From an uncultured Erysipelotrichaceae bacterium (GTDB lineage: Bacteria; Bacillota_I; Bacilli_A; RF39; UBA660), in NCBI GenBank assembly GCA_948442015.1, contig CAOJRP010000001.1, positions 93,617-126,110 of the forward strand: a stretch of DNA of 32,494 bases, given 5' to 3'. The translations under genes were made by a program, and so were the position numbers. Below the pieces are notes generated by a model. The model was not told the origin of the DNA. It did no database searches and was given only the letters and a program-made list of their open reading frames with translations. This document shows, one piece after another, positions 1 to 7,662 of this stretch; position 1 is the first letter of the stretch, and each line of letters begins with the position of its first letter.

Positions 1-216
1 ATAAATCTAAGGACGAGCAAAGCACGTGGTACCACCTTAGTTTATGAACTATTCATACACTTTAATACTTATAACGTTAGTAATCCGTTTATTCCTACTA
101 ATTTCAAAATAACACATCAGAAGTGATTTGTAATACCTTTTCTTTGTTAGTTCGCACCTTCCACTAACTCTCTTTTAAATACTTAGGATATTACCGTCTT
201 CCTCATTTGTTTTATA
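1..216 (-). promoter_or_regulatory. T-box riboswitch leader, probably lysine-specific (gene beyond left edge)
   Basis: On the minus strand this reads as a T-box leader. Near 38..25 lies the T-box core AAGGTGGTACCACG, whose TGGT bulge would pair with a tRNA ending in A-CCA. The alternative terminator stem pairs CTAAGG (40-35) with CCTTAG (12-7) and extends outward with AT pairs to base 1; its T run would lie outside the window. Stem I is visible: an AGAGAG distal bulge, a GGTGCGAAC distal loop, and a lower helix GTAATA(t)CCT/AGGTATTAC. A loop-E-like AGTA (5' side) faces GAA at 142-140; the next triplet is AAG (139-137). A one-base shift gives AAA, also lysine, so a lysyl-tRNA synthetase or lysine gene is likely downstream. 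The T-box call is firm; the amino acid is inferred. Confidence 0.85.
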
Positions 217-222
217 TTTTTG

Positions 223-251
223 ATTATAGCTTTAAAATAATTCCTTGTCAA
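223..251 (-). promoter_or_regulatory. Sigma-A promoter of the T-box transcript
   Basis: The minus strand has a perfect TTGACA (251-246), a 17-base spacer and a perfect TATAAT (228-223). Transcription would start near 216, just before stem I of the T-box. The -35 box lies just after the terminator of the upstream lipoprotein gene, so the synthetase transcript is independent. Confidence 0.85.
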
Positions 252-252
252 C

Positions 253-288
253 AAAAAAATCTCGCTTATCATTAAGAAAAAGCGAAAT
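253..288 (-). terminator. Rho-independent terminator after the lipoprotein gene
   Basis: On the minus strand ATtTCGCTT (288-280) pairs with AAGCGAgAT (267-259) around a 12-base loop and runs into seven T (259-253). It lies just downstream of the lipoprotein stop codon. Confidence 0.8.
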
Positions 289-300
289 TAATTTACTTAT

Positions 301-1329
301 TTAAAATTCAGGAGTTAAAGTCAAACTTTGTGTTTCTTCTTCTGTATTTTGTTGGTCAGCTTGTCTTTTTTCTTCTAAAGCAGCAGCAATTCTATCATCA
401 AGTTCTTGTTCTACATAGTAAACTGAATCTTTATAACCATCTTCTTCAAATACGTAACGTTTTCCTTGAACCCAGCCTTCAGATAAAGCATAATCTAGGG
501 CTTTTTTATCTTCTGCTAAAGCAAGGACATTTGAGTTAAAATTATCAAGATGTGCATATTCTATAGGAGTCAGCATAACCTCATATCCCATTCCATTATC
601 AATAAATGTATAGAAATAATCATTATCTGGATAATTTAGTTTTCTAACAATATAGCTTTGGCTTTGCTCTTCTACTGGTGGTACGTCCTCAACTGGAGGT
701 TCTTCAGGTAGTGGTGGTTCTCCAACACTAGGTTGTTCTGGCTCTTGTGGAGTTTCAGGTTGTGAAGGATTAACATAATCTTGTGATGGAGTAACAACAT
801 AACTTCCATTAGGTGAATAAGTAACACTTTCTCCTGGCATCAAATCTGGAGCAGGTATATTTTCTTCAGGAATTTCAACAGTATTTCCTTGCGGAGTAGT
901 TGGGTTAGTTGATGTAGTAGGAACACTAGTGTTATTATTTACTACATTATTAGTAGTATTTGTCTTTTGACTACTGCTTCGAGTATTTGAAGAACTTTTT
1001 TTATTACTTGCTGTATTTTCTTTTTGAGTGCCTTCAACTACTGCTTCTAAATCACTAGCTTTAGCAATATATAATTCTTTATTATGATTATCAACAATAC
1101 TTCCTCCTAAAGGACGATCTCTATATTTAGGTGTAGCATCCTCGTAAGTCTCAAGAGTTACATTACTTTCTGTTTGTACTCTTTCTTCTTTTTTACCGCA
1201 AGCTGTTATAGCTAACATTGAAGAAAGCGATAATACTAGAGCTAATTTTCTTGGTCCAAATTTGCGAACCACATTTCTAGCTCCGACAACTAAATTTAAT
1301 TCATTTTCTTGTTTTACAACTTTATTCAT
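301..1329 (-). CDS. Predicted lipoprotein of unknown function
   Basis: 342 residues. A basic N-region of about 28 residues, longer than usual, precedes a hydrophobic stretch (about 29-41) and a lipobox ITAC with the lipidated cysteine at 44, followed by GKKEE. The mature protein has a Ser/Thr/Asn-rich stretch (about 105-145), a Pro/Glu-rich linker (about 190-222) and a Tyr- and Glu-rich C-terminal region with no family I recognise. The ATG at 1329 has an AAAGGGG ribosome binding site about 9 bases upstream. The gene is monocistronic, with its own promoter and terminator. It is probably anchored outside the membrane, the linker acting as a spacer through the wall; function unknown. Confidence 0.75.
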   Translation of the reverse strand: MNKVVKQENELNLVVGARNVVRKFGPRKLALVLSLSSMLAITACGKKEERVQTESNVTLETYEDATPKYRDRPLGGSIVDNHNKELYIAKASDLEAVVEGTQKENTASNKKSSSNTRSSSQKTNTTNNVVNNNTSVPTTSTNPTTPQGNTVEIPEENIPAPDLMPGESVTYSPNGSYVVTPSQDYVNPSQPETPQEPEQPSVGEPPLPEEPPVEDVPPVEEQSQSYIVRKLNYPDNDYFYTFIDNGMGYEVMLTPIEYAHLDNFNSNVLALAEDKKALDYALSEGWVQGKRYVFEEDGYKDSVYYVEQELDDRIAAALEEKRQADQQNTEEETQSLTLTPEF

Positions 1330-1360
1330 GGAAAATTTCCCCTTTCATAAATACTATGCT

Positions 1361-1388
1361 AGTATACCATTTTTTTTCGTTTTGTCAA
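1361..1388 (-). promoter_or_regulatory. Sigma-A promoter of the lipoprotein gene
   Basis: TTGACA (1388-1383), a 16-base spacer and TATACT (1366-1361), with an extended -10 TGG directly before the -10 box. It lies 30-60 bases upstream of the ATG at 1329 and just past the greA terminator. Confidence 0.8.
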
Positions 1389-1405
1389 GTAGGAAAAAAT
1401 ACCAT

Positions 1406-1425
1406 AAAAAAAGCATTATTATGCT
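1406..1425 (-). terminator. Terminator overlapping the greA stop codon
   Basis: On the minus strand AGCAT (1425-1421) and ATGCT (1416-1412) form a stem around AATA, followed by T residues (1411-1406). The greA stop codon (1421-1419) lies in the hairpin, so the last codons double as terminator. It ends the ireB-greA operon. Confidence 0.7.
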
Positions 1426-1886
1426 ATTTTTACGATTTTTACATTATATGAGCCATTAGGACTAGTAACTGCAATGACATCTCCCACTTTTGCTCCAATA
1501 ATAGCTTGTCCAATTGGTGATTCATTAGAAATCTTATTCTCAAAAGGGTCCGCTTCTAAGCCACCAACAATTTTATATTCCACTTCTTCGTTATCATCAA
1601 CATATAAAACTGTAACAGTTGAACCAACAGCAACTTTGTCTTTGCCTCCATCACTAATCGTTGCATGTTCAAGCTTATATTCCAATTCCTGAATACGAGC
1701 TTCTAACTGTGCTTGTTCATCTCTTGCAGCATCATATTCCGAATTTTCAGACAAGTCACCATGACTTCTTGCTTCTTTAATAGCTTCAACTACTTCTGTT
1801 CTTTTATTTAGTTTTAAATCTTTAAGTTCTTCTTCAAGTTCTTTGTATCCAGCACTTGTTAAAACTATTTCTTTATTTTTTTCCAT
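1419..1886 (-). CDS. greA: Transcription elongation factor GreA
   Basis: 155 residues, normal for GreA. It rescues backtracked RNA polymerase by stimulating cleavage of the nascent RNA through the secondary channel. The N-terminal coiled coil carries the acidic tip region (SENSEYDAARDEQAQLEARI); the C-terminal FKBP-like domain ends with ADPFENKISNESPIGQAI and GAKVGDVIAV. I place the start at ATG 1886, with AGAGGTG at 1899-1893 about 7 bases upstream. A GTG at 1895 would add three residues but is part of that Shine-Dalgarno sequence. It is the last gene of the operon, 36 bases after trhP2; in B. subtilis udk lies between these two genes and is absent here. Confidence 0.97.
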   Translation of the reverse strand: MEKNKEIVLTSAGYKELEEELKDLKLNKRTEVVEAIKEARSHGDLSENSEYDAARDEQAQLEARIQELEYKLEHATISDGGKDKVAVGSTVTVLYVDDNEEVEYKIVGGLEADPFENKISNESPIGQAIIGAKVGDVIAVTSPNGSYNVKIVKIA

Positions 1887-1922
1887 TAAAATCACCTCTA
1901 TAAAAATATCTTCTCAAGAATA

Positions 1923-3122
1923 CTACAAATATGATGAAATGTCAAATACTTTTATTCTTAACATATCAAATTTATTTAAAGGCACAGAAACAGGCATAAA
2001 AATACGCATTCTAGGGTGTCTTGCAACTTCAATACTTTCCATATTCTCATCAAAGATTTCTTTTATAATATATGTAAATGCCTCCCTATTAGGACCAAAA
2101 AATTCTATTTTATCACCTATTTTAAAATAATTTCTTTGTTCAATGGTCGCCATTTTAGTATTTTCATCATAGTCTAATACTATACCTAAAAAATCTTGAT
2201 TACTTACTTCCTCGCGACCTAGAAAGTATTGTTCTTTATTAGTTGGTAACTGATGAAAAAATTGAGGAGCCGAATCTCTATTCGCACATCTATTTAAAAC
2301 GTCTAAATAATATTTCAGCTCTCCTTCTTTTAAAGTTTTAGCTAAAATGCCATCAATAATCCTTCGATAACAATAAATAACTGTAGCAATATAGTAAATA
2401 GAGCGCATACGACCTTCTACTTTAAAGGAATTAACTCTTAAATTAATCATTTCTTCAATAAATTCAAGCATATTTAAGTCTTTAGGAGTCATACTAAAAG
2501 GTTTAGTTGTTCCTTCACTATCAAAGATGAAGCGACAAATTTGAGCACAACCACCACGATTAGAATCACGATTAGTCACATAATTTGATAAAACACAACG
2601 TCCACTAATACTTGTACACATTGCTCCATGAATAAAGCACTCTAATTCAAGCCCAGTTTCTTCCTTAATTCTTTTAATATCTTCTCTACTTGCTTCTCTT
2701 GCTAATACTACTCTTGTTGCCCCTATTTCTTTGTAAAAATTTACTGTTTCATAGTTTAGACTACTAGCTTGGGTACTAATATGGAGCTCAAAATGATACT
2801 TGTTTTTATTATACAAATCAAAGACAATCGCATCACTGGCAATTATTGCATCTATCCCTAACTCATCTAATTTACCTAAATACTCTTCTAAGCCTTTAAT
2901 ATCTTTATCATGAAAAACAATATTAACTGTTACATAAATCTTTTTCTTTAATTCATGAGCATATTTAGTTGCAATACACAAGTCTTCTAAACTAAAATTT
3001 AAAGCATTAGCTCGTAAACTAAAGTCTTTACCTCCAACATAAACAGCATCCGCCCCATATAATAAGGCAATTTTTAATCTTTCTAAGTCGCCTGCAGGAG
3101 ATAGGAGTTCTATCTTTTTCAT
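1923..3122 (-). CDS. trhP2: Peptidase U32 family protein, tRNA wobble hydroxylation subunit (TrhP2/YrrO-like)
   Basis: 399 residues. The U32 signature is clear at about 160-180: ECFIHGAMCTSISGRCVLSN, followed by RGGCAQICR. These cysteines are conserved in the family and probably bind a cofactor. In B. subtilis YrrN and YrrO (TrhP1/TrhP2) are needed to make 5-hydroxyuridine at tRNA position 34, apparently from prephenate. The N-terminus KKIELLSPAGDLERLKIAL is typical. The start ATG overlaps the trhP1 stop as ATGA, implying coupled translation. The gene directly upstream of trhP1 is the matching methyltransferase. Family assignment is firm; tRNA function is inferred from synteny and homologs, and older annotations call it a collagenase-like protease. 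Confidence 0.9.
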   Translation of the reverse strand: MKKIELLSPAGDLERLKIALLYGADAVYVGGKDFSLRANALNFSLEDLCIATKYAHELKKKIYVTVNIVFHDKDIKGLEEYLGKLDELGIDAIIASDAIVFDLYNKNKYHFELHISTQASSLNYETVNFYKEIGATRVVLAREASREDIKRIKEETGLELECFIHGAMCTSISGRCVLSNYVTNRDSNRGGCAQICRFIFDSEGTTKPFSMTPKDLNMLEFIEEMINLRVNSFKVEGRMRSIYYIATVIYCYRRIIDGILAKTLKEGELKYYLDVLNRCANRDSAPQFFHQLPTNKEQYFLGREEVSNQDFLGIVLDYDENTKMATIEQRNYFKIGDKIEFFGPNREAFTYIIKEIFDENMESIEVARHPRMRIFMPVSVPLNKFDMLRIKVFDISSYL

Positions 3123-3922
3123 TTTGCCTCCTCCTTTAATTTATAAATTGTTTCTTTTCCCAAAAAACCATTATCCGTATTTAATTCTGTCTTTGTTTTC
3201 CTAATAGTATTAATTATCTCTTCCAAAGGAATAAATGTCGTATTAATATAAAAATATTTGACGTTAGATAAAGTTAAAAGCTCTAAGCCATTAAATATTT
3301 TCCCACTATATAAAACAGTTCCATACTCGTTTTCGATTGCTTTAAAGCTAATTTTACTTACTCTTTCTACTAAAGTATTTGGGTTATGTAAAGGTAGCAC
3401 AAACTCTCTACTAAAATTAGTTAAAAGTTTTCTTCTTGAGTACATCGCCTGATTATGCCCAAAAACTTGGACTACTACTTCTTTATTTGCTTTTTCTGTA
3501 ATATCCTTAACTTCCTCCTTCGTAAGTTCATTGGCAATAAAAACACTATCGACACGACTTAAAAAGAAATTCACAGTCCTAACATTTGTATTAAAATGAT
3601 TAGGAAAATAGATTAATTCAACATTTAAATTTAGTTTTTTAGCTATATTGTAAACCGCAATATCTTCAAAGACTATTCCTTTAATATTTTTTAAATCTTT
3701 TAAAATAACATATAATTGGTCAACAGCAGCACAATCTAGTACTCGATTAATTAAAAGATACTTATTTTCTTCCTTAATATTTTCTATTTCTTTTAAAGAA
3801 AACTCCCTTTCATACCCTACACAAAAAGAGCTAAGCGGAAAAAGGAAAGTAGCAACTCCCACTTTCTTATATTCTTCTATCTCCTCAATTTTTCTAATGT
3901 TAACTAAAAATTTATTTTCCAT
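3119..3922 (-). CDS. trhP1: Peptidase U32-like protein, partner subunit (TrhP1/YrrN-like)
   Basis: 267 residues, shorter than its neighbour and lacking the cysteine-rich U32 signature, as in B. subtilis YrrN. TIM-barrel-like segments are visible, for example YLLINRVLDC, VFEDIAVYNIAKKL and VVVQVFGHNQAMYSRRKLLTN; the last resembles the FIHGAMC region of full U32 proteins with no Cys pair. It ends with TGA inside an ATGA overlap with trhP2 and overlaps trmR by 11 bases at its start, so the three are probably translated together. Likely the non-catalytic or structural half of a heteromeric tRNA U34 hydroxylation complex; the role is inferred from gene order. Confidence 0.8.
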   Translation of the reverse strand: MENKFLVNIRKIEEIEEYKKVGVATFLFPLSSFCVGYEREFSLKEIENIKEENKYLLINRVLDCAAVDQLYVILKDLKNIKGIVFEDIAVYNIAKKLNLNVELIYFPNHFNTNVRTVNFFLSRVDSVFIANELTKEEVKDITEKANKEVVVQVFGHNQAMYSRRKLLTNFSREFVLPLHNPNTLVERVSKISFKAIENEYGTVLYSGKIFNGLELLTLSNVKYFYINTTFIPLEEIINTIRKTKTELNTDNGFLGKETIYKLKEEAK

Positions 3923-4505
3923 CTTTTAAAACACTTACTGATAAACCATCTCCGACATCTAAAAATGTCGTCTCAAATTCTTCATTATTTTTTAAAAATT
4001 CAATATAGTTTTCTAATTTTCCTACTAATTGTTTTAGATTTTTGCTTGTTATTTTATCTTTATTGGCAACATGACCATGAAATTTAATATTATCACTAAT
4101 AATAACTCCTTTTTCTGTCAAAAAATGTTTATACTTTTCAAAGAATTTCGTATATTGTCCTTTAGCTGCATCAATAAAGATTAAATCATAAGAAACATCT
4201 GTTAAGTTAAGTTCTAAAGCATCTTGACAAACAACATTAATTCTCTTTTCTAATTCACAAGCTTTAACATTTTTTAGACATTCCATATATCTATTTTGGT
4301 CTCTTTCAATCGTTGTCACTTTAACGTCTTCGGAAGCAGAGGCCATTAAAATAGAAGAATACCCAATAGCACTACCTATTTCTAAAATATTTTTGATATT
4401 ATTTTCTTTAATAAATTGCATTATATATGAAATGGAAGCTTTTTCAATAATTGGTACATTATAATCTTTCGCATATTTTTCCATTTCTAATATTTTATCT
4501 TTCAT
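3912..4505 (-). CDS. trmR: SAM-dependent O-methyltransferase, tRNA 5-hydroxyuridine methyltransferase (TrmR/YrrM-like)
   Basis: 197 residues from the preferred ATG at 4505, which has AAGAAGG 8 bases upstream; a TTG at 4538 would add 11 basic residues without a better ribosome binding site. It is a class I Rossmann methyltransferase of the COMT-like family: motif I ILEIGSAIGYSSI, then VTTIERDQNRY (acidic residue binding the SAM ribose), NVVCQDALEL, and the metal-site motif YDLIFIDAAKGQY. The B. subtilis ortholog YrrM (TrmR) methylates ho5U34 to 5-methoxyuridine. It sits directly before the two U32 genes that would supply its substrate, so hydroxylation and methylation are encoded side by side. 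Confidence 0.88.
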   Translation of the reverse strand: MKDKILEMEKYAKDYNVPIIEKASISYIMQFIKENNIKNILEIGSAIGYSSILMASASEDVKVTTIERDQNRYMECLKNVKACELEKRINVVCQDALELNLTDVSYDLIFIDAAKGQYTKFFEKYKHFLTEKGVIISDNIKFHGHVANKDKITSKNLKQLVGKLENYIEFLKNNEEFETTFLDVGDGLSVSVLKDGK

Positions 4506-4522
4506 AAATCTCGCCTTCTTTT

Positions 4523-5593
4523 TTAATTTAATTCGCAAATACTAGATAATTCTTTTCCTTTAGCAATATGTTCTTCAATCGTATTTGTAAAGAACACTTC
4601 TCCTGTACAAACGTTAGCAATGAAGTAGTAATAGTCGGTAAGAGCCTTATTTAAAGCGGCATCAATACTAGTAACAGTCGGATTAGTTATTGGCCCAACA
4701 GGTAATTTACCATTCATACTTCCATCAGTAACTCTTGTATTATAAGCATTACTTTCTCCTAATTCGCTCCACGATAATTCTTCACTCATACTTTTTTTAG
4801 CACCATAATAAGTTGTAACATCACTTCCTAAAGTATCGTTACTATCAAGTCTTTTATAAAGAACTTGACTAACTTTTTTTCGATCTTCTTCTTTGTTTGC
4901 CTCTAATTCAATAATAGAAGCCATTGTCATATACTCATGAATGCTATACTTATCACTACTAGTTAGTAATGCTTTATATGGCTCTAATTTTGCATTAGTA
5001 TTATCAAGTATTTTTTCAATTATTTCTTTTATAGTAGCTTCTTTACTAAAAATATAAGTATCTGGATATAAATATCCTTCTAAAGGATAATAAATGCTTT
5101 CATTTAAAATATCTTCCGTTAAAAACCAATACTTATCAATTAGCTCTTTTAAATAAGCTACATCGGATATTATATCATAAATCTCGCTTTCTTGGTAGCC
5201 AAAACCTTCACTTATTAAAGATACATATTTAGGAACCCATTTTCCTTCTTTAAAAGTAATTTGGACTACTTCATTGATTGTGTCCCCACTACTGATTTTT
5301 TTTAAAATATTTTCAACATCCATTGTTCTATTTAACATGTAGTTTCCTGCTTGTAAATTTAGATTGCCTTTCATTTTATAGTAGAAATAAACAGGATATT
5401 TATTTTTAATTAAATTAGCTTCGTATAACTGATTAATTATTTCTTTAGCACTCGTTCCTTCTTTAATCTCAATAATTACTGATGTTTCATCATCACTAAC
5501 AGCTCCTAGGGAATATTCATAATAAAACATTACACCACCTAAAAGAAGAGCCATAATACCTAATATTAAAAGGATAATAATTTTCTTATTCAT
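4523..5593 (-). CDS. mltG: Endolytic murein transglycosylase MltG
   Basis: 356 residues. One membrane anchor lies at about 4-24 (IIILLILGIMALLLGGVMF), followed by a LysM-like segment and the YceG catalytic domain. The catalytic glutamate is in MASIIELEANKEEDR, and YYPLEGYLYPDTY, SNAYNTR, LPVGPITNPTVTSIDAAL and YYYFIANVCTGEVFF are classic YceG blocks. It cleaves nascent glycan strands at the membrane and helps set their length. I choose ATG 5593, with GAAGG 8 bases upstream; an in-frame ATG at 5617 lies inside the previous gene. It starts one base after the DUF1292 stop codon. Confidence 0.95.
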   Translation of the reverse strand: MNKKIIILLILGIMALLLGGVMFYYEYSLGAVSDDETSVIIEIKEGTSAKEIINQLYEANLIKNKYPVYFYYKMKGNLNLQAGNYMLNRTMDVENILKKISSGDTINEVVQITFKEGKWVPKYVSLISEGFGYQESEIYDIISDVAYLKELIDKYWFLTEDILNESIYYPLEGYLYPDTYIFSKEATIKEIIEKILDNTNAKLEPYKALLTSSDKYSIHEYMTMASIIELEANKEEDRKKVSQVLYKRLDSNDTLGSDVTTYYGAKKSMSEELSWSELGESNAYNTRVTDGSMNGKLPVGPITNPTVTSIDAALNKALTDYYYFIANVCTGEVFFTNTIEEHIAKGKELSSICELN

Positions 5594-5594
5594 T

Positions 5595-5885
5595 TTATTT
5601 ACCTTCAGACTCACCATTTTTTTCTTGAATCGAAGCTAAAATATTTTCAATTACTAACCATTCTTTTTCCGTTTCAACAGGTAAAAGTGCACTACTTGCT
5701 CCAGTAGGGTCAAAAACAGAGGCATAAACTTTTATGTTTCCTACTTCATCTTTTGTGTTATCAGTATAAACTATATAACTTTTTTTTGTTTCATCAGAAT
5801 CAAATGTAAACAATACTTCACATTCAATTTCTTTTCCTTCATCATTAACAATTGTAAAAATCCCTTTGGTATTCTTTTCTTGCAT
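5595..5885 (-). CDS. DUF1292 family protein (YrzB-like)
   Basis: 96 residues, acidic, soluble. The pattern EIECEVLFTFDSDETKKSYIVYTDN followed by VYASVFDPTG is the DUF1292 core, found in most Firmicutes between ruvX and mltG. The biochemical function is unknown. The start ATG has AAAGGTGA upstream and lies 2 bases after the ruvX stop, so it is co-transcribed. The C-terminus (ENILASIQEKNGESEGK) is a charged tail. Confidence 0.88.
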   Translation of the reverse strand: MQEKNTKGIFTIVNDEGKEIECEVLFTFDSDETKKSYIVYTDNTKDEVGNIKVYASVFDPTGASSALLPVETEKEWLVIENILASIQEKNGESEGK

Positions 5886-5887
5886 AA

Positions 5888-6307
5888 TTAATCACCTTTC
5901 ATTTTTAAGAAAGTATCAAGGATTATACTTGCTGCAACCCCATCAACTACTTTTTTTCTCTTTTTTCTACTTACATCTTGCTCTAATAAATAATTAGTAG
6001 CTTCGACAGTAGTAAGTCGCTCATCAACCAAATTCACTTTTACCCCAATAATATTTTCTTCAAAAATTTTTTTAAACTTTAGGGAACGTTCGACGGCAAA
6101 GCCACAAGAATTATCCATGTTTTTAGGTAATCCTAAAGCTACTTCCGTAATTTTTTCTTCTACAATAATTTCTTTTAATGGTAAAATTAACTCCATCATA
6201 TCTTCATTATATTTTAGAACCTTGTAAAACGTTGCAATAGTATTAGTTTTATCACTTATTGCAATTCCTAAAGTTTTTGTACCTAAATCAAGTCCTAAAT
6301 ATCTCAT
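5888..6307 (-). CDS. ruvX: Putative pre-16S rRNA nuclease RuvX/YqgF
   Basis: 139 residues, normal length. RNase H-like fold: MRYLGLDLGTKTLGIAISDK gives the first catalytic Asp, EVALGLPKNMDNSCG the central strand, and VNLVDERLTTVEA the conserved DERLTT motif; the final acidic site is in KKVVDGVAASIIL. Homologs take part in 16S rRNA 5'-end maturation; the older name reflects similarity to Holliday-junction resolvases. The start overlaps the ireB stop as ATGA. Confidence 0.93.
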   Translation of the reverse strand: MRYLGLDLGTKTLGIAISDKTNTIATFYKVLKYNEDMMELILPLKEIIVEEKITEVALGLPKNMDNSCGFAVERSLKFKKIFEENIIGVKVNLVDERLTTVEATNYLLEQDVSRKKRKKVVDGVAASIILDTFLKMKGD

Positions 6308-6552
6308 TTATCTTTTAAATAATCCTTTAAAAGAACAGATACTATTTCACTACGCTCTAAAGAAAGTATCTTACTTCTTGCTCCCTTATGACTAGAAATA
6401 TATCCTGGGTCGCCACTAATTAAGTAACCGACCATTTGATTAATCGGATTATACCCTTTCTCTTGTAATGCTTCATAGACTTCATTAAGTGTTTGTGTAA
6501 TATCAGCAACTTTAAACTCATTTACATCAAATAGACTTGTTTTATCTAACAT
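6304..6552 (-). CDS. ireB: IreB family regulatory protein (UPF0297/DUF965)
   Basis: 82 residues, close to the family's usual 85-90. The conserved blocks are all present: TSLFDVNEFKVADITQTLNE, GYNPINQMVGYLISGDPGYI and SSHKGARSKI. In Enterococcus IreB is a small phosphoprotein substrate of the PASTA kinase IreK and acts against cephalosporin resistance. I choose ATG 6552, with AAAGAGGTG 5 bases upstream; a TTG at 6573 is upstream of that site. First gene of the operon. In B. subtilis alaS precedes it; here an unrelated glycosyltransferase does. Confidence 0.9.
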   Translation of the reverse strand: MLDKTSLFDVNEFKVADITQTLNEVYEALQEKGYNPINQMVGYLISGDPGYISSHKGARSKILSLERSEIVSVLLKDYLKDK

Positions 6553-6577
6553 ATATACACCTCTTTGGTACAATTTT

Positions 6578-6606
6578 ATTTTAACATTAATTAGAAGAAA
6601 TTAAAA
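6578..6606 (-). promoter_or_regulatory. Candidate promoter of the ireB-greA operon
   Basis: The minus strand shows an extended -10, TGT then TAAAAT (6583-6578), 17 bases after a weak TTTTAA (6606-6601). A start near 6571 would leave a short leader before the ireB ribosome binding site. The -35 lies in the tail of the preceding terminator. Confidence 0.4.
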
Positions 6607-6607
6607 G

Positions 6608-6631
6608 AAAAAAAGAGATAAGTTCTCTTTT
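6608..6631 (-). terminator. Terminator after the glycosyltransferase gene
   Basis: AAAAGAGA (6631-6624) pairs with TCTCTTTT (6618-6611) around a 5-base loop and runs into T residues on the minus strand. It separates the glycosyltransferase transcript from the ireB operon. Confidence 0.75.
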
Positions 6632-6636
6632 AAAAG

Positions 6637-7662
6637 TTATTTTCTTAAAATGTTATTGAAATCATTAATTGTTTCTTCACAGCCACTTACTTCATTTGTA
6701 GAAATATTTCTTATTAAAAAAGCGGATAAATTTTCATAAAATTTATAGTCAAGAGGAAAGCCTTTAAAATTTGTTAAATAAGCATTGTTCATTATCCAAT
6801 AAGGAAAATGAAAATTCAAATATTTGAGAAGACAAATTATTAACTCTTCTTTTTTCTCTTTTGGATATTTGGATATCCAAACATTAAAAATTCTTTCAAA
6901 AATATTTTTGATAAAAACTGTTTCTAATTCTTCGTTATATTCCTTTAACATATCATTTTCATTAAATAGATTGTATTCTATTTCTAATGGATTTATCGTA
7001 TTATCTATGTGATCTAAATTGCCAAAAATTAAATCTTTAGCCAAACTATTTTTAGCAGCTCTTTGCGTATAAATTGCTTTATTATTACAACCAACATATC
7101 TTTTCTTAGCTAAATCATAGTAATTAAAAGCTAAATCTTCGTTGGCTTTTAATCCAAAATCTAACAACTCTAAATTCTTTCTTTCATAAATTTTACTATT
7201 TACTCCTACCCAAAATGTTGGTAAATAATGTTTGGCTTCTAATAAATCCATAAAACTAGGATACTTATTGTATAAAAGATGTAATGGTCCCATTATTTGA
7301 TATCTTCTAGCTAATGCTACAGGTGTTTTAGTTTCTTCTAAAGTACTTACTAAGGAAGAAACGTAATTTTTATTTATTAAGTCATCACTATCTAGAAATA
7401 CTACATATTCTCCATTAGCATGTTTTAATCCCTCCATTCTTGCTTTAGCAACACCTTGATTTTCTTGATTAATTAATAAAATATTTGAATATTGTTCTTG
7501 TAAGCTTTCGACATTTTCTTTCGTATTATCTTTAGAACCATCATTTATGGCAACTATTTCGATATTTTGATAATCTTGTTTTAAAGAGCTATTAATGGCT
7601 TCGATAACCATTTTTTCCCTATTATAAACAGGAATTATTATACTTACTAATTTCATTTTCAT
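6637..7662 (-). CDS. Family 2 glycosyltransferase
   Basis: 341 residues. The N-terminal GT-A domain is clear: KLVSIIIPVYNREKMVIEAI, then AINDGSKDNT (nucleotide-binding Asp41), NQGVAKARMEGLKHANGEY and the metal-binding DSDD at 91-94. The C-terminal half (about 130-341) is unusual and gives no acceptor clue. No membrane segment is evident. The start ATG has AGGAAGG 7 bases upstream and overlaps the end of the preceding gene by 41 bases, an unusually long overlap that suggests translational coupling. Probably builds a surface polysaccharide or glycolipid; donor and acceptor cannot be read. Confidence 0.85.
   Translation of the reverse strand: MKMKLVSIIIPVYNREKMVIEAINSSLKQDYQNIEIVAINDGSKDNTKENVESLQEQYSNILLINQENQGVAKARMEGLKHANGEYVVFLDSDDLINKNYVSSLVSTLEETKTPVALARRYQIMGPLHLLYNKYPSFMDLLEAKHYLPTFWVGVNSKIYERKNLELLDFGLKANEDLAFNYYDLAKKRYVGCNNKAIYTQRAAKNSLAKDLIFGNLDHIDNTINPLEIEYNLFNENDMLKEYNEELETVFIKNIFERIFNVWISKYPKEKKEELIICLLKYLNFHFPYWIMNNAYLTNFKGFPLDYKFYENLSAFLIRNISTNEVSGCEETINDFNNILRK

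Noticed and set aside
1887..1895. GTG 1895 as the greA start
   Set aside because: It lies in the AGAGGTG ribosome binding site that serves ATG 1886.
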